A stretch of 64,000 nt of DNA from assembly GCA_020055645.1 (NCBI GenBank), contig JAECZT010000007.1:868001-932000 (forward strand), given 5' to 3'. This document shows positions 21,844 to 33,300 of this stretch, in pieces (within the stretch, counting starts at the first letter, position 1; every line of letters begins with the position of its first letter). The position numbers and the translations under genes are program-made. The notes under the pieces were generated by a model that saw nothing but the letters and a program-made list of their open reading frames with translations, searched no databases and had not been told where the DNA came from. This stretch comes from Tomocerus qinae (taxonomy: Eukaryota; Arthropoda; Collembola; Entomobryomorpha; Tomoceridae).

Positions 21844-24433
21844 TAGTACTGCTTAACAGGCCGCCTTAGTAGGCCTAACAGGCCAAGGCCGTTATCAGGC
21901 CAGGCCATTATCAGGCCAGGCCGTTATCAGGCCAGGCCGTTATTAGGCCAGGCCGTTATCAGGCCGGCCTGGTAACGGCCTATTAAGGATGGCCAGAACC
22001 AAACGACAAGCAACTTGAAAACTCATTCCAATAATACCTACCAATCTGAATTTTGAAGTTTCAAAACATGCTGATTTCGAATCAATTTGTCATTTTAACG
22101 AAATTTAAAAACTGGGTGGGGTGACTCCACCTACTTTCTACTATCTATACATTTAAGCTGCCAAATTATATTTTAAAGTTTTGGAACATGGTGATTTCGA
22201 ATAAATTAGTCATTATAACGAAATTTGAAAAGTGGGTGGGGCAACTCCACCCATTTTCTAATATCTATACAATTAACCTGCCAAGTTCTATTTTGAGGTT
22301 TTGGAACATGCTGATTTCGAATAAATTAATCGTTTTAACAAAGTTTGAAAAGTGGGTGTGGCCAGCCTACGCATTTTGTAATATTTATACAATTAAATCA
22401 TCAACTTATATTTTTAAGGTTTTAAAACATGTTGATTTCGAAAAAGTTAGTCATTTTAACGAAATTTGAAAAGTGGGTGGGGCAACTCAACCCATTTTCT
22501 AATATCTATACAATTAACCTGCCAAGTTCTATTTTCACGTTTTAGAACATGCTGATTTCGAATAAATTAATCATTTTAACAAAATTTGAAAAGTGGGTGT
22601 GGCCAGCCCACGCATTTTCTAATATTTATATAATTACATCATCAACTTATATTTTAAGGTTATAAAACATGCTGATTTCGAATAAGTTAGTCATTTTAAT
22701 TAAATTTGAAAAGTGGGTGGGGCAACCCTACCCATTTTCTAACATCTATACAATTGAGCTGCTAAATTCTATTTTGAGGTTTTGGAACATGCTGATTTCG
22801 AATAAATTAATCGTTTTAACAAAGTTTGAAAAGTGGGTGTGGCCAGCCTACGCATTTTGTAATATTTATACAATTAAATCATCAACTTATATTTTTAAGG
22901 TTTTAAAACATGCTGATTTCGAAAAAGTAAATCATTTTAACGAAATTTGAAAAGTGGGTGGGGCAACTCAACCCATTTTCTAATATCTATACAATTAACC
23001 TGCCAAATTCTATTTTCAGGTTTTAGAACATGCTGATTTCGAATAAATTAATCATTTTAACAAAATTTGAAAAGTGGGTGTGGCCAGCCCACGCATTTTC
23101 TAATATTTATATAATTACATCATCAACTTATATTTTAAGGTTATAAAACATGCTGATTTCGAATAAGTTAGTCATTTTAATTAAATTTGAAAAGTGGGTG
23201 GGGCAACCCTACCCATTTTCTAACATCTATACAATTGAGCTGCTAAATTCTATTTTGAGGTTTTGTAACATGCTGATTTCGAATAAATCAATCATTGTAA
23301 CAAAATTTAAAAAGTGGGTTGGCCAGCCTACGCATTTTGTAATATCTATACAATTACGTCATCAACTTATATTTTAAGGTTTTAAAACACGCTGATTTCG
23401 AATAAGTTAGTCATTTTAATTAAATTTGAAAATTAGGTGAGGCAACTCCACCTATTTTCTAAGATATATACAATTAAGCATTAATTAGTCATTTTAAAGA
23501 AATCATTTCGCTAAAATGATTTAATTGTATATATTTTAGAAAATGGGTAGACTGACCCCACCCACTTTTCAAATTTTGTTAAAATGATCAATTCATTCGA
23601 AATCAGCATGTTACAAAACCTCAAAATAGAATTTAGCAGCTCAATTGTATAGATATTAGAAAATGGGTAGAGTTGCCCTACCCACTTTTCAAATTTAATT
23701 AAAATGACTAACTTATTCGAAATCAGCATGTTTTATAACCTCAAAATAGAACTTGGCAGGTTAATTGTATAGATATTAGAAAATGGGTTGAGTTGCCCCA
23801 CCCACTTTTCAAATTTCGTTAAAATGACTAACTTTTTCGAAATCAACATGTTTTAAAACCTTAACATATAAGTTGATGATGTAATTGTATAAATATTACA
23901 AAATGCGTAGGATGGCCACACCCACTTTTCAAATTTTGTTAAAATGATTAATTTATTCGAAATCAGCATGTTCCAAAACCTCAAAATAGAACTTGGCAGG
24001 TTAATTGTATAGATATTAGAAAATGTGTGGAGTTGCCCCACCCATTTTTCAAATTTCGTTAAAATAACTAATTTATTCGAAATCACCATGTTCCAAAACT
24101 TTAAAATATAATTTGGCAGCTTAAATGTATAGATAGTAGAAAGTAGGTGGAGTCACCCCACCCAGTTTTTAAATTTCGTTAAAATGACAAATTGATTCGA
24201 AATAAGCATGTTTTGAAACTTCAAAATTCAGATTGGTAGGTATTATTGGAATGAGTTTTCAAGTTGCTTGTCGTTTGGTTCTGGCCATCCTTAATAGGCC
24301 GTTACCAGGCCGGCCTGATAACGGCCTGGCCTAATAACGGCCTGGCCTGATAACGGCCTGGCCTGATAATGGCCTGGCCTGATAACGGCCTTGGCCTGTT
24401 AGGCCTACTAAGGCGGCCTGTTAAGCAGTACTA
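21844..24433. mobile_element. hAT-like foldback element with long inverted repeats, copy 1
   Basis: The 2,590-bp element starts TAGTACTGCTTAACAGG and ends with the exact reverse complement. It is flanked by a perfect 8-bp duplication TTACTTAT (21836-21843 and 24434-24441). An 8-bp duplication and a TAG terminus fit the hAT superfamily. Beneath each end lie about six GGCCAGGCCGTTATCA-type subterminal repeats. The arms are built of units of about 120 bp (ACATGCTGATTTCGAATAAA ... AAGTGGGTGGGGC) and meet at a palindrome near 23500-23525. The left arm is longer because it contains 481-bp higher-order repeats. Short ORFs (MLISNKLVIL type) repeat with the units and are not genes. No transposase is present. 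Confidence 0.85.
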
Positions 24434-24441
24434 TTACTTAT

Positions 24442-25581
24442 CCTGTCTGCACAAATTCACACCTCCCGCATAAGTTCCACACAATATTAGTAGTACAATG
24501 CTTAGGCTTCGTAGAAAACATAGAACAACACAAACATTTCGTTGACCGTGGTTACTGTTTTACGTGAGGTCACGTGGGATCACAACCTAGGCTCTACGAC
24601 CTAGGCCACCGTCCAACCAACTACTCTCTCCGCATAGTCCTACTACTCTCCCACTATCACCCCCGGTTAAACAAAATAGAGATTACTACCTCCTATATCC
24701 GCGGACAAGTCGCAGTACCCAGGGTAATACCTTGGTATTAGCCATACAGTCCATACCACAAATTAGAAGCAGGCATGCAGCCCGTGATTAGGTTTTTTTC
24801 CCCAATAATGACCCCTGTCAATAACTCTTACACTAACAGTAGCATTTGCTTCTGTATGTCCCCGAGTATTTGTAAAAACGCACCACACCCAATACAGCAA
24901 GGTCCCCAGATTAAGTAATAAATAATACAGACATGATAGTAATAAATTGTATAAGATAGTTGTACTAAACCTTTTACAGAAGTTACGCCTGCACTCATGT
25001 ACAAGCGGATTCCCAGAATTAGCTTTACGAGTATACAGAATGGTAATAATATGCCAATTTGTATTTAGTAGTAAACTGTGTCAGAGTGATTGGGCCTTAC
25101 GTTGACGATGATATTTAGTGTCACACTGCTTGATATCGGCTGGAAGTTGGAATATTAGCATAGAGTCAGGACAGTCAGAGACAACACAGGAAAGACTAGT
25201 ATGAAAAGTCCTACTAATCTGGTGGAGACGTAGACTCAGAGTAGCACACAGGTCTTGATAAGGTTGTCTTATCTGCTGATCTGCATATCGCCAGAGCTTC
25301 GAACCGCTGCCAGACCCGATTAGCATCCATAGCCTCCCTCCCTCTACGTCCAAGAAATTCCATCCACAGCACAGAAAATGATGACTCAGCCGGGCTTCTG
25401 CACTCAAAAAACCGATTTCGGGCATTTAGCCCCACTTTCGCGCACTGAATGTTGTCACAGTAGCAAAGACCCCCTCACCCTGAGCACAGTACCACTTTTT
25501 GGGTCGAAGAGAGCCCAAAATTAAGCCGAAAATTTAAAAAATACGCAGAGCATGACAAAGACATGTCTGCTTGCGATTCAC
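24442..25581. other. Unique sequence without a recognisable gene
   Basis: About 1.1 kb, partly GC-richer. Two overlapping minus-strand frames (25081-25425 and 25214-25435) are Ser/Cys-rich and resemble no family I know. I cannot support a gene here. Confidence 0.4.
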
Positions 25582-27396
25582 CCCCTAATTGTCAACACTA
25601 AAATCCCAACACATCAAAAGTACTTTTTGTCAACACGCTTTTCCTTTTTGTCAACACCACTTTTCCTTTTTTGCCAACAGAAATTTTTATTCATTGCACT
25701 AATTGTGTTGCCTAAGAATTCCTTCCATTTACTCAACATTTTACTCCTTCAGCAAACTCTCCGTTTTCTTCTACCACTACTGCACTACATATACCCCTTT
25801 CTGTACATGACCAGTACTTTTTTTCTGGTCTTTGAGTTCTTAGACTATAAATATAACAGTTTCTGGCCATTGTTTGGGTCACTTTATTCTTCGTTTTGGA
25901 AGTAAATAAAGAAAAATATAAATACGATTCCATTTTTAGCTCGCCTGAATAAGGCAGCTTATAGAATCGCACAGTCTGTCCGTCCGTCCGTCCGTCCGTC
26001 CGTCCGTCCGTCCGTCCGTCCGTCCGTACCCACGATAACTTTCGAACACAAAGACGGATATTGACCAAACTTGGCAAATACAATGCCTATGCAAGACTGA
26101 CGATCCCTATTGTTTTTGGGGTTAATCGGTCCATTGGTTGCTGAGATACCGCGCGCTCACTTTGTCTTCATTTTGATAATCAAATTAGAAAAATGGGCAT
26201 TGAAAATTGTAATACCGTTTCATATAGGTTGTTAGCGGATAGTATAAACTATATCATACCGCTTCTACTAAAACTGAAATTATATAGTAAAATAACAAAA
26301 ACGGAAAATTACCATCAAAAATAAAATAACGAATCTGTTTCAAGTTTGTCTTGATTTTAAAAGTCAATATTAATATATTTTCATTATGTATTGACTTTGA
26401 TAGTCAATATCAATATATTTTCATTATGCATTGACTTTGATAGTCAATATTAATATATTTTCATTATATATTGACTTTGATAGTCAATATTAATATATTT
26501 TCAATGTGTATTGACTTTGATAGTCAATATTAATATATTTTCTTATGAATTGATCTTGATAGTCGATATTAATATATTTTGATTTTGTATAGATTTTGAT
26601 AGTCAATATTAATCAATTTTGATTTTGTATAGATTTTGATAGTCAATATTAATCAATTTTGATTTTCTATTGATTTTCATTGTCGACATTAATCAATTTT
26701 GATTTTCTGTTGATTTTCATAGTCAACATTAATCAATTTTGATTTTCTGTTGATTTTCATAATCAAAATTAATCAATTTCGATTTTCTGTTGATTTTCAT
26801 AGTCAACATTAATCAATTTTGATTTTCTGTTGATTTTCATAGTCAACATTAATCAATTTAGATTTTTATATTGATTTTTCAAATAATATAGCTTCGTTTC
26901 CTTATAATATCAATGTCTGAATTTTTAATATGTCATAGCTACATATATAGAGACCCAATTCTGAAAGTTTGATCAAAATCCGTACGTTCGGTTTTGTGCT
27001 ACGTGCGAGTACTTTTCGTCTACCAAAATGTGTACACGTTAACCTTTAATCAGGCGAGCTTCTGTTACGGCTTGCTGTAGGTTTTCCTTATGTATTATTG
27101 TGAGAGACTTACCTTCTATTCCCTCTTGCATTCATTACCAGCAATTTAAATATCTGATAATGCATAAAATGGTAATTAACCCAGGCAGTAACTTAGATTA
27201 GGAGAGGAATGTAACAACAAAACACAATATCTTACATGAACTGTATAACGTAAACTGCCCACATTTATAAGGAGTACATTTCCTTATAACGTGTTGACAA
27301 AAAGAGTCTTGGTGTTGACAGAAAGGTGTTGACAAAAAAACCGAAAAAAATGTTGTTGGCGAAAGAGGGTTGACAAAAGGTGTTGACAATTAGGGG
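25582..27396. mobile_element. Inverted-repeat element with TGTCAACAC subterminal motifs
   Basis: A perfect 17-bp terminal inverted repeat CCCCTAATTGTCAACAC lies at 25582-25598 and, reversed, at 27380-27396. Inside each end, TTTTGTCAACAC-type motifs occur several times and point inward, as expected for transposase-binding sites. The centre holds a nested family D element. I see no transposase and no clear target duplication, so the superfamily is not assigned. The frame at 25552-25905 is low-complexity sequence from these repeats. Confidence 0.65.
25936..27082 (+). mobile_element. Non-autonomous 'family D' element, copy 4 (nested)
   Basis: Left end TTTTTAGCTCGCCTGAATAA, a long (CCGT)n tract, the conserved block, 40-bp units at about 26350-26870, then TGTGTACACG, TAATCAGGCGAGCTTCTG and the ACGGCTTGC hairpin remnant. 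It lies inside the element at 25582-27396. Units at 26350-26560 are a TATTGACTTTGATAGTCAAT subtype. Confidence 0.8.
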
Positions 27397-27449
27397 TTCT
27401 TCCCTGCTTGCTTAGACAGCTAATCTGGGAATCTAAATAAAACCAGATA

Positions 27450-27906
27450 AATATTATGGATTAATATCTAATTTTATAGTCTGATTTTCTGTTGATTTTG
27501 ATAGACAATATTAACCGAGTTTGATTTTATTTTGAATTTAATAGTCAATATTAACCAACTTTGATTTACTTTTGAATTTAATAGTCAATTTAACCGATAT
27601 TGATTTTCTTTTGAATTTAATACTCATATTTATTCAAATTTTATTTTCTGTTGATTTTGATAATCAACATTAATCTATTTTTGTTTCGTTTTGATTTAAT
27701 TACATGTTAATATATTTTAATATTCTATTTCACTGACCTTGATAGTCAGTATTAATATATTTTGATTTTGTCTCGATTTTGATAGAATTTATGTGAATTT
27801 TGATAATCAACATTAATCAATTGTGATTTTCTGTTAATTTTGATGGTCAACATTAATAAATTTTGATTTTATGTTGATTTTAATAGTCAGCATTAATCAA
27901 TTTTGG
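27450..27906 (+). repeat. 40-bp tandem array, diverged family D core
   Basis: Units of the TTTGATAGTCAATATTAACC / GATTTTCTTTTGAATTTAAT type fill this stretch up to the candidate BEL/Pao LTR. No terminal blocks are seen. Confidence 0.7.
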
Positions 27907-27908
27907 TT

Positions 27909-28311
27909 TGTGATAATGCGTCTTTTGTGTTTAGCGGTTCTAGAGGAAAACAAATTTGGTTTGGACCTAATTAGATAGTTACTGTTTGGACCACTGAAAT
28001 CCTCCTACCCGGATGAAAACGCGATCCAGAAAATGTGTCTGATGTGGATGTACTGAGTGTGTCACTAAGGATGACTGACCGAATAATATATAGACTGGTT
28101 GGTCAGGGACAAAATACTTCCTATCTCTAGTACTAGAATCAATTGAATTGCACAGAAACTGTTGAGCGTCCTTCCTCTAGCAAGTCTGCAGCACAATTAC
28201 AACAAGAATAAACTCGTTTTCTCATATCTTACGCTAAAAGAAAGGGACTACCAACAGAGGGCACATAATACTACAAATTAATAATAAAATAAAGCTTCCC
28301 CAAATCCTACA
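27909..28311 (-). repeat. Candidate 3' LTR of the broken BEL/Pao copy
   Basis: In minus orientation a purine-rich AAAAGAATGTGGGAGGA ends at 28312, followed by TGTAGGATTTGGGG. The stretch down to about 27909 ends in CA on the minus strand. The geometry matches the complete BEL/Pao element, but there is no second LTR to confirm the limits. Confidence 0.45.
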
Positions 28312-28384
28312 TCCTCCCACATTCTTTTGGGAATTAATGAACAAAAGAACTAAAATTACAAATTAATTTAAAATACAAATATTA

Positions 28385-30120
28385 TTAGTTCCATTCTCCA
28401 TATCGTCTTGGGCGAATGACTTTCCTTCCAGATTTGGTTTTTCCAAGTTCTGCTTCTTGCACTGCAGAACTGGCTTCATTGACAGATTTCTTCTCCGGCT
28501 TTGTTACTTTCATCTTGGCGGAGAGAGAAATATCTTCGGAGATTTTGGAGATCTCCAGAGGGTACAAACGTTGAAGAGGCCTCGTCAATATTCCAGCAGC
28601 TGTTCGGACCTTGGCCACACGAACATGTCCGTCTTTCCCAGGAATGAGCTCCAAGATCTTCCCCATTGGCCATTCAAAACGCTTCTTGTTGTCGGCTCCC
28701 ATAAAGACGACGTCGCCAACCTGAGGAATTCTTGCTCCTTTTTCTTGAGATTTCTGTACCAATAGGCCAAGGTACTCACGTCTGAATCTGGCTTGCAATC
28801 CTTGTTTAATTTCTTGGACCTTTTTGTAGCTTGACTGCAAGTCGCGGGATGTAAGATTGACACCTTCCGGGAAATCCGAGCTCTTCAGTCCTCTGGTAAA
28901 CATGGCTGGGGTCAGAGGGATTAAATCATCTTCATCCTCTGTGAGGGTAGTCAGCGGCCGATTGTTGATGGTAGATTCCACTGCAGTCAAGCATGTCCTC
29001 AGTTCATCAAACGTTAATTTGGCTCTCCCTAACATCCTCTTTAATAAATCCTTGACAGACCGGATGAGACGCTCCCACCAACCCTCCACCAGGCTCCAGA
29101 ACACAGTGGGGGGTTGAACACCCACTGTATCATCTTGAGCTGAGACTCCTTCTCTATCTTCTCCTTGTTCAGCTTCTTGAACAAGTTGACAGTTCCGACA
29201 AAATTGGTACCATTGTCGCTGTAGACGACATTGGGTCTTCCATAAATATTGATGAAACGTTCCAGGGCCTTCAGGAATGCTTCAGTGCTCAAGGAACTTA
29301 CTATGTCAAGGTGGATGGATCGGTAGACAGCACAGGTGAAGAGCACGACCCATACCTTTTCTCCATTCTTGAGGTACAAGGGACCAGCTAAATCCACTCC
29401 AGTTGATTGAAAAGCTTCCACTGTTTCAACTCTATTCTTCGGTAGTGGCGCCGACTCCACCTCCAAGTTCTGTGCAGAATATCTTTGGCAAATGGCACAA
29501 CTTCGAATTACTTTTGCCACTGTCTTCCTCCCCTGTAGAATCCAGTATTTTTCCCTTAGTCGTCCCAAAACGAATTGAGTTCCAGCATGACAGTTAACTA
29601 CATGTATAAAATGTATCAGCTGCTCAACGATAGGATGATCCTTCGGTAAAACAATAGGACTGCGAAACTCCATTGAATCTGTCTTGTATAGAAGTTTCGA
29701 GCTCACACGAAGTAGACCATCTTCTCCAATTTTCACTTTGAGATTCTTGAGATCTTTTATTCCTTCCGGAAAACTTTCACTTTGGACACAACGGAGGACA
29801 TATTTTTCTGCATCTCTTATTTCTTGCATAGAAAGGTAGGTACTTAGATTTCGTTGCTCTTTAGGTGCTTTAACATTTTGCAAGAATCTTCGCATCCATC
29901 CCATGACACGCACGTTCTTCAGATAAACTGAAAATTTGGGCTGGTCCCTAGTAGTCTTGATTGTACTTGCCATGGTTCTTGTTACCTTCCGTTTTTCCGA
30001 GTTGACCTCGTCCTCATTCATGATGACTTCAGTGACAGGCCAATCTTCGGGTGGTTGCAGCAACCACTCTGGTCCCTCCCACCATCGCGACTCGAGTAAC
30101 TGACGCCACCCACCCTTACT
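28385..30120 (-). pseudogene. BEL/Pao pol fragment (integrase end), frameshifted
   Basis: Two overlapping minus frames (29041-30123 and 28385-29125) together cover the C-terminal part of a BEL/Pao polyprotein. Visible parts are the RNase H tail (ESRWWEGPEWLL), the integrase zinc region (HVVNCHAGTQF ... CAICQRY), the core (GVDLAGPLYL, SDNGTNFVG, WWERLIRSVKDLL) and a DUF5641-like end. A frameshift lies at about 29100, within the conserved NPP..WWGGWWERL region. Gag, protease, RT and the 5' LTR are missing. The fragment stops abruptly at about 30115-30122, where the plus-strand DUF7869-like frame starts. It is a different subfamily from the element at 11522-18101. Confidence 0.9.
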
Positions 30121-30939
30121 CACAAAGAAATTTTCTACATGCGTCAGTTTTCGTCTTATAATTACTGTATATCAAATGCGGCGACTGGAGATCCAACTAT
30201 GTGCTACTGGACGGAGTCAATGACCACCAGAGGATCCGAAGAAATGCTGTCTTGTCTCTGGAGATACATCACTGAAAATTTCCATCCACTGCCTAACAAT
30301 GAAAAGAGAAAATTAGTAATCTGGAGCGATCGTTGCTCTGGGCAGAACAATAATTTTGTAACACTTTGTTTTACCAAGCTCCTGATTTACCAAAAGTATT
30401 TCACTTCAATTGATCAAAAATTTCTTTGTAGTGGTCACTCATTTTTAGTCTGCGACCGTTTGTTTGCACTAATAGAGAAACAGAAAAAAATCTCTAAAGT
30501 GTACGTGCCTGATATTTGGATCCATGTTTTTCAGCAAGCAAGACCCACACAGCCCTTTAAAATTCAAGTTATGGTCCGAGAAAACTTCTTAGCCTTTGAT
30601 GATCTTTTAGAAATCATTCCTAAACCTCAAACATTAAAAGTATCTCAAGTCTTATGGTTTAGAGTCACTGAAGAGGATATCTCTGCAATACTGTCCAAAG
30701 ACAATCATAATGAAGCTTCTGAATTCGTTCGCTATCAAATAACTCAGCCATTTACGAATGGAGTTGGATATGCAGATCGGGCTGAGTGGGAGGACGATTG
30801 GCTAGATAATATCGGATTTAGATTGCGGAATCTTACTGAATTGGCGATCGATACCAAGAAATACGCTGATCTGATGAAGATGTTAGAGTATTTAGAACCA
30901 CAATACAGAGAGTTTTATCGTAGCTTGCCACACTTTTAA
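30121..30939 (+). CDS. DUF7869-like protein, C-terminal fragment
   Basis: A 266-codon frame from the ATG at 30139 to a TAA at 30937. It continues upstream in frame (HKEIFY) to the breakpoint with the BEL/Pao fragment. It contains YWTES, RGSEEMLSCL and the signature IWSDRCSGQNNN, which I recognise from the DUF7869 family of uncharacterised, probably transposon-derived proteins common in arthropods. An RNase H-like fold has been suggested for such proteins, but I infer no activity. The N-terminal part is missing, so this is either a truncated gene or a last exon. A candidate AATAAA lies about 100 bp downstream (near 31038). The frame is intact, which suggests recent truncation. Confidence 0.65.
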   Translation, partial: HKEIFYMRQFSSYNYCISNAATGDPTMCYWTESMTTRGSEEMLSCLWRYITENFHPLPNNEKRKLVIWSDRCSGQNNNFVTLCFTKLLIYQKYFTSIDQKFLCSGHSFLVCDRLFALIEKQKKISKVYVPDIWIHVFQQARPTQPFKIQVMVRENFLAFDDLLEIIPKPQTLKVSQVLWFRVTEEDISAILSKDNHNEASEFVRYQITQPFTNGVGYADRAEWEDDWLDNIGFRLRNLTELAIDTKKYADLMKMLEYLEPQYREFYRSLPHF

Positions 30940-31232
30940 GTAAATAGTAATTATTTGCTAGATAAAAATTTCCAAAATTGTTGTAAATTGTTTATAGTAG
31001 TTACCACCGTTGTATACACAGCATACAGTTTGAGTTGTAATAAATGTTAGAAACTAAAATCCACCAAGTTGTACGCATAAATATTGTGAAAGTAACAAGA
31101 GCCTTGATTTTATTTAGCAATAGTGCATGCTTTTTGGTGTGTTATAATCAGTGTAACTGTAACTGTGAAGTTAAACACGGTACTTCATAGACTATGCTAA
31201 TAGAGCAATATGCATGACTATATTGAAGACGG
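30940..31232. other. 3' flank of the DUF7869-like fragment
   Basis: AT-rich sequence with a TAATAAATG polyadenylation-type signal near 31038. Nothing else is recognised. Confidence 0.5.
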
Positions 31233-32821
31233 ATGTCGGGTTCAGTGTGCAACTTGAAATTTCTATTTATTGTTATTTTCAAAATTGGAAATTATTATTC
31301 GCCCTTATTGGGGCAGGCTTCTTGATTGTTGTTTTGGAACTTGCATTAATATGAAATGTGTATCGTTTGCTAGGGAGACATGCAGTGAGAGTAGTGAGTG
31401 CTCAATTGGAATGTGTAAAAGCAATAAATGTGATTGCTTACCAAACGAAGAAACTTGCTTAAGTCATGATAATTGCTGCTCAGGAATTTGTGACTATGAG
31501 GAAGAGGTATGTGATTGTGCCCGAACTAGAGAACATTGTATTGATTTCAGGGGATGCTGTAAAGGTGTTTGCGACAATGGGAAATGTACTTGTTTATCGC
31601 CCAACAAAACCTGCTCTGAACCTGTGGACTGTTGTAGTAAAAACTGTAGTGGGGGGTTTGTAATTGCAGCCCATTAATGGGGTTTTGCTCTAACGACAGG
31701 GGGTGTGTTGCAAAGGATTTTGCAAAAGCCAAAAGTGTAACTGCCTGAGTCTTGGGGAACTTTGCAATGAAACCTCTCAATGTTGCTTTGGAGAATGTTC
31801 TGGCACTTGTAACTGCATCAAACGTCAAAGTCTAGAATGGTATCCCGATGCTTTACTTTACCGATGTTCTTCGGGAGATGATTGTTGTAGTAAAATCTGT
31901 GAGGACGGTCAGTGCATGTTGTCCGACATAGGTGGTCCCTGTGTGGATGAGTATGACTGTTATCGGGGAGCGTGTTATAATCAGACTTATTGTGATTGTG
32001 TGAAGCTTGGAGAGTATTGTCGTGAAAATCCATTTTGTTGCGAAGGTTACTGTGACAGTCCTGTTAGCACTGTTTGCGCGTATGCAAAATATGGGAAATT
32101 CTGTATTCAAAACGAGGATTGTTACTCAAAAGCTTGTAAAGACAGACAATGCTCATGCTCATTAGAATCAGGTCTTTGTTCCGACTCAACTGACTGCTGT
32201 TAGGGAATGTGCCAAAACGAAAAGTGTGTTTGCCTTGGACATCATGAAATTTGTAATAATAACAGAGAATGTTGTTCAGGAATATGTGATGGAGGTGAAT
32301 GCGCATTACTTCATACAAATGAATCTTGCAATGATTCTAGTGGATGTCGAAGAGGTTCTTGTAACGACGGTGTATGTTCCTGTACATCATCGGGAAATTC
32401 TTGCTCTAAAAATTCCGATTGTTGCAGTAAAAACTGTAAAAATTTAGTTTGTGAGTGTAGTTCACTTTTAGGTGATTGTTTGAATGATAGAGGCTGTTGC
32501 TATGGAACAAAATGCCGCGAAAGGAAATGTCAAATTTGTGAAACTTTCGGAAAGAGCTGTGATGCATTCGCTGATTGTTGCAGCGGATTATGTCCAAATG
32601 GGGCTTGTACCCTGATCTACTGTCTTGCAGCAAATCAAACATGCGATGTTTATTATAATGAATGTTGTTCTAGGAAGTGCAGTGAATATAAATGCAGTTG
32701 CGGGTTAACAAATGATCTTCGCTTTGAAAATGGTGATTGTTGCAGTGGTAGTAAATGTGAAAACAATAAATGTCAATTAATACACAGCAAAATTGGATTA
32801 AAAAATGCATTTCAAAACTAA
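31233..32821 (+). pseudogene. Cysteine-rich tandem-repeat secreted protein, decayed
   Basis: Three frames (31270-31677, 31703-32203, 32207-32821) carry the same Cys module, roughly C-x6-C-x4-CC-x3-C-x4-C-x-C in about 33 residues, with a dozen or more copies. An ATG at 31233 starts a hydrophobic stretch (KFLFIVIF) resembling a signal peptide in another frame. Lesions seen: a frameshift in the G6 run near 31651, a second near 31707, and an in-frame TAG at 32201-32203; the last two segments share a frame. The CC spacing resembles cystine-knot or Dickkopf-like modules, but I cannot assign a family or function. Introns could explain some of the shifts, but the TAG cannot be explained that way without an exon skip. 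Confidence 0.65.
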
Positions 32822-32964
32822 TTTAATTATTTTGCAAACATATAAATGCCCCATACGTAGATTTCCATCAAGAAATAGAACGCCTGATAGCAGTTAGCAC
32901 CGACGGGCAGCCGCCGTTAAAATATTTTTTCCAGAAACTTACTTTACATTTCCCCGTTAGAAAA

Positions 32965-33300
32965 ACAAAAACCTACGGCAAGCCGTAGGTTTTTGAAGGT
33001 TTTTGTAGGCCTGAGTGAAGGGGACCGTGTACACAGTTTTAGTAAAATAATAGAATTGGGCCTATTTTCATATTTATTTGTTAAATTTAATAGAAAATCA
33101 AAATAGATGAATATTAACCATCAAAGTCAATAGAAAATCAAAATACGTTAACGTTGACCATGAAAATCTACAGAAAATCAATATAGATTAATGTTGACTA
33201 TTAAAGTCAACAGAAAAATCAAAATAGATTAATGATGACTATTAAAATCAACAGAAAATAAAAACAGATTAATTATGACTATAAAAATCAACAGCAAATA
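32965..33300 (-). mobile_element. Non-autonomous 'family D' element, hairpin-end fragment
   Basis: It begins with AACCTACGGCAAGCCGTAGG, a perfect hairpin, then GCCTGAGTGAAGGGGACCGT and GTACACAG, then five or six 40-bp units. It runs into the 20-bp minisatellite at about 33300. Confidence 0.7.

Noticed and set aside
22188-23377. Repeated ORFs starting MLISNKLVIL (also at 37207-38627)
   Set aside because: They repeat with the 120-bp units of the hAT-like foldback element and appear on both arms; no transposase features.
25081-25435. Two overlapping minus-strand ORFs in unique sequence
   Set aside because: They overlap in different frames and show no recognisable domain or codon signal.
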